This document shows positions 3,614 through 5,508 of a stretch of DNA of 5,508 nucleotides, in pieces (position 1 is the first letter of the stretch; each line of letters begins with the position of its first letter). The DNA comes from Gammaproteobacteria bacterium. Its GTDB lineage: Bacteria > Pseudomonadota > Gammaproteobacteria > GCA-001735895. The stretch lies in NCBI GenBank assembly GCA_003231795.1, contig QIJI01000169.1:1-5508 (forward strand). Direction: 5' to 3'. The position numbers and the translations under genes were made by a program. The notes below the pieces were generated by a model. The model did no database searches. It had not been told where the DNA came from and saw nothing but the letters and a program-made list of their open reading frames with translations.

Positions 3614-5508
3614 ATGGCAAATGTAACTGCTAAACAACTTTCGGAAGTTATCGGCATAGGTGTCGATAAATTACTGGATCAATTAAAGACGGCCGGTGTT
3701 GAAGTCGCGGGCGCTGATGCCCCGATTTCCGATGAAGGCAAATTAAAGCTGCTCGAGTCGTTACGCAGCAGCCATGGAAAGGATGAGCCAAGCGGTCCGA
3801 AGAAAATCACGCTGCAACGCAAGAGCAGAAGCGAGCTTCGTGTTTCTGGAACTTCAGGTCGAAATACCACGACCAAAACCATCAATGTAGAAGTGCGTAA
3901 AAAGCGTACCTACGTCCGCCGTTCCGAGATTGAAGCGGAAGAAGTAAAAGTTCAACAGGAAGAGGCGGCGGAAGTTGAAGCACAAACCAGGATGGAGCAA
4001 GAGCAGGCTGAAGTAGAAGTCAAGCAAGCTGAAGAATCAGCTCAGGCCGAGATAGAAGCTGCCAAAATGGTTCAGGAAGAAGCGGTACGTGCCGAAGCTG
4101 AAGAGAAAGCTTATGCTAGAAGCCTGCAGGAAGCCGAGGCGGCCAAAAAGATCATTGAACAACAGCGCGCAGATGCCGAAGCCGCCGAAGTCGCTGAACA
4201 GGCAGCTCGTGCGGCGCTCGAAGAAGCGGCGGCTGCAAGTGCGGCAGCAGCGAGCACTGCTGATAAACCCGGCAAACACGGCAAACATCAGGATAAGGGC
4301 ACTCTTTATGATCGTAAGGAGTTGCACTTAAAGGAATCTGCTCATCAGCCCAATCGCAAGCAGAAATTTAAAAAGGGGCAAAAGCAGATTCATGATATTA
4401 CCAAGCAGCATGAGTTTGTAAAACCGACTGCACCGGTAGTACGCAACGTCGAAATTCCCGAAGCCATTAGCGTCGCCGATTTGGCGCAACGCATGGCAAT
4501 CAAGGCGGGTGACGTCATCAGGGAGCTCATGAAAATGGGCACTATGGCGACCATCAACGAAATACTGGATCGCGATACGGCAATGTTAGTGGTCGAAGAA
4601 ATGGGTCACAAGGTGGTTACTGCTGCCAGCGAGGACGACTACGAGAGAGAACTGCTGGCCAATGTTGAACAGGCCGGGCTAGACAAAGTCGCGCGCGCGC
4701 CAGTGGTTACGATTATGGGTCACGTCGATCACGGCAAGACTTCACTGCTCGATTATATTCGCAATTCCAGAGTCACTGCAGGTGAAGCGGGTGGAATAAC
4801 GCAGCATATCGGCGCCTACCATGTAGAAACCGACAAAGGTGCCATTACCTTCCTCGATACACCGGGGCATGCTGCATTTTCTGCAATGCGTGCTCGTGGT
4901 GCCCAGGCCACCGATATCGTGGTGCTGGTAGTGGCCGCGGATGACGGTGCGATGCCGCAAACCAAGGAAGCCATTCAACACGCAGCAGCAGCCAAGGTTC
5001 CGCTGGTGGTCGCGGTAAACAAGATAGACAAGGAAGACGCCGATCCGGATCGGGTTAAAAATGAGCTGGCCGCGCTGGATGTTATTCCGGAAGAATGGGG
5101 TGGTGAAATTATTTTCGTAAATGTTTCGGCAATTACCGGGGAAGGCGTCGATAAGTTGCTCGATGCAATTCTGTTGCAGTCCGAAATTCTCGAACTGAAA
5201 GCGGTAGATAGCGGTAATGCCAAGGGCATTGTAATCGAGGCGTCGCTCGATAAAGGGCGGGGTCCGGTTGCCACGGTGCTGGTTCAGTCAGGTCAGTTAC
5301 AACAAGGCCAGTTGTTACTTGCCGGTACTCAATTTGGTCGTGTACGTGCGATGTACGATGAGTCTGCCAATCCGATAAAAACGGCTGGCCCATCGATGCC
5401 GACAGTCGTGTTGGGTCTATCGGGTGTTCCCAATGCCGGTGACGAAGTATTTGTCGTAGAAAATGAACGCAAGGCGAAAGAGTTTGCCGAAACCCGTGCA
5501 GCTAAAAT
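3614..5508 (+). CDS. infB: translation initiation factor IF-2 (C-terminus beyond window)
   Basis: IF2 is the GTPase that brings formylated initiator tRNA to the 30S subunit and promotes 50S joining. ATG 3614 lies about 7 bases after a weak GTGGA site. The frame stays open to the right edge, giving 631 complete codons of a protein that is about 890 residues in E. coli. Residues 1-55 form an IF2_N domain. Next comes a conserved basic patch (KITLQRKSRSEL, then VEVRKKRTYVRR), followed by a Glu/Ala/Gln-rich, probably helical charged linker at about 110-220. A basic stretch and a second IF2_N-like domain (about 290-350, ISVADLAQRMAIKAGDVIRELMKMG) precede the G domain. GTPase motifs are complete: G1 GHVDHGKT 369-376, switch I GGITQHIG 393-400, G3 DTPGH 415-419 with the catalytic-type His419, G4 NKID 469-472 and G5 SA 505-506. 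The G1 position is 29 residues earlier than in E. coli, so the linker is slightly shorter. Domain II begins around 530; the tRNA-binding C-terminal domains are outside the window. Confidence 0.98.
   Translation, partial: MANVTAKQLSEVIGIGVDKLLDQLKTAGVEVAGADAPISDEGKLKLLESLRSSHGKDEPSGPKKITLQRKSRSELRVSGTSGRNTTTKTINVEVRKKRTYVRRSEIEAEEVKVQQEEAAEVEAQTRMEQEQAEVEVKQAEESAQAEIEAAKMVQEEAVRAEAEEKAYARSLQEAEAAKKIIEQQRADAEAAEVAEQAARAALEEAAAASAAAASTADKPGKHGKHQDKGTLYDRKELHLKESAHQPNRKQKFKKGQKQIHDITKQHEFVKPTAPVVRNVEIPEAISVADLAQRMAIKAGDVIRELMKMGTMATINEILDRDTAMLVVEEMGHKVVTAASEDDYERELLANVEQAGLDKVARAPVVTIMGHVDHGKTSLLDYIRNSRVTAGEAGGITQHIGAYHVETDKGAITFLDTPGHAAFSAMRARGAQATDIVVLVVAADDGAMPQTKEAIQHAAAAKVPLVVAVNKIDKEDADPDRVKNELAALDVIPEEWGGEIIFVNVSAITGEGVDKLLDAILLQSEILELKAVDSGNAKGIVIEASLDKGRGPVATVLVQSGQLQQGQLLLAGTQFGRVRAMYDESANPIKTAGPSMPTVVLGLSGVPNAGDEVFVVENERKAKEFAETRAAK
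4271..4288 (+). repeat. two-copy 9-base in-frame tandem repeat in the infB linker
   Basis: GGCAAACAC (4271-4279) is followed directly by GGCAAACAT (4280-4288), encoding Gly-Lys-His twice at the end of the Ala-rich linker of IF2. It is a small slippage-type duplication in a poorly conserved, disordered region and probably has no special role. Confidence 0.6.

Noticed and set aside
3992..3994. Internal ATG in infB as a start for a shorter IF2 isoform, as occurs in E. coli
   Set aside because: The purines before it are too close to act as a ribosome binding site, and no other in-frame internal start in the linker has a convincing one.
4037..4331. Overlapping open frames on both strands over the Ala/Glu-rich part of infB
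   Set aside because: The repetitive GCN/GAA codons of the IF2 linker create long open frames in other phases. Their products are low-complexity and match no family.

Overview
The window looks like a gammaproteobacterial chromosome segment of moderate GC content. It carries the start of the conserved transcription/translation operon rimP - nusA - infB, all on the + strand. Two features point to Gammaproteobacteria: NusA has the tandem C-terminal acidic-repeat domains, and IF2 has a short N-terminal IF2_N domain followed by a long charged Ala/Glu linker, as in the E. coli protein. No order or genus can be named from the sequence alone. I see no CRISPR array, insertion sequence, phage gene or toxin module.

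Layout. Bases 3-155 are the C-terminal end of a gene that enters from the left; it is unidentified, with a faint resemblance to the C-terminus of a LysR-type regulator. A 235-base gap follows, with only small hairpins. Bases 391-1176 encode a 261-residue membrane desaturase/hydroxylase with three complete histidine boxes. Bases 1177-1540 are the regulatory head of the operon. In order they hold a 48-base G-free, C-rich tract (possible Rho-loading region), a promoter whose -10/discriminator resembles ribosomal RNA promoters, a 58-nt initiator-tRNA-like element with no D arm, a structured leader, an intrinsic terminator, and a strong Shine-Dalgarno. rimP (corrected GTG start at 1541), nusA (2056) and infB (3614, running off the right edge) follow.

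How it works together. RimP matures the 30S subunit, NusA controls pausing, termination and antitermination, and IF2 delivers initiator tRNA to the 30S subunit. In E. coli the same operon begins with metY, an initiator tRNA gene. The tRNA-like element here sits exactly where metY would be. It keeps initiator hallmarks: CAT anticodon, three G-C pairs at the base of the anticodon loop, an AGGTC variable loop and an unpaired first acceptor position. However, nucleotides 8-25 (the whole D arm) are missing. It is either a decayed metY or an unusual truncated tRNA-like RNA at the 5' end of the operon transcript. The terminator between it and rimP means downstream expression must depend on read-through, a natural point for NusA-dependent control.

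The core genes are ordinary. The unusual part is the 1269-1540 operon head, chiefly the D-arm-less tRNA.
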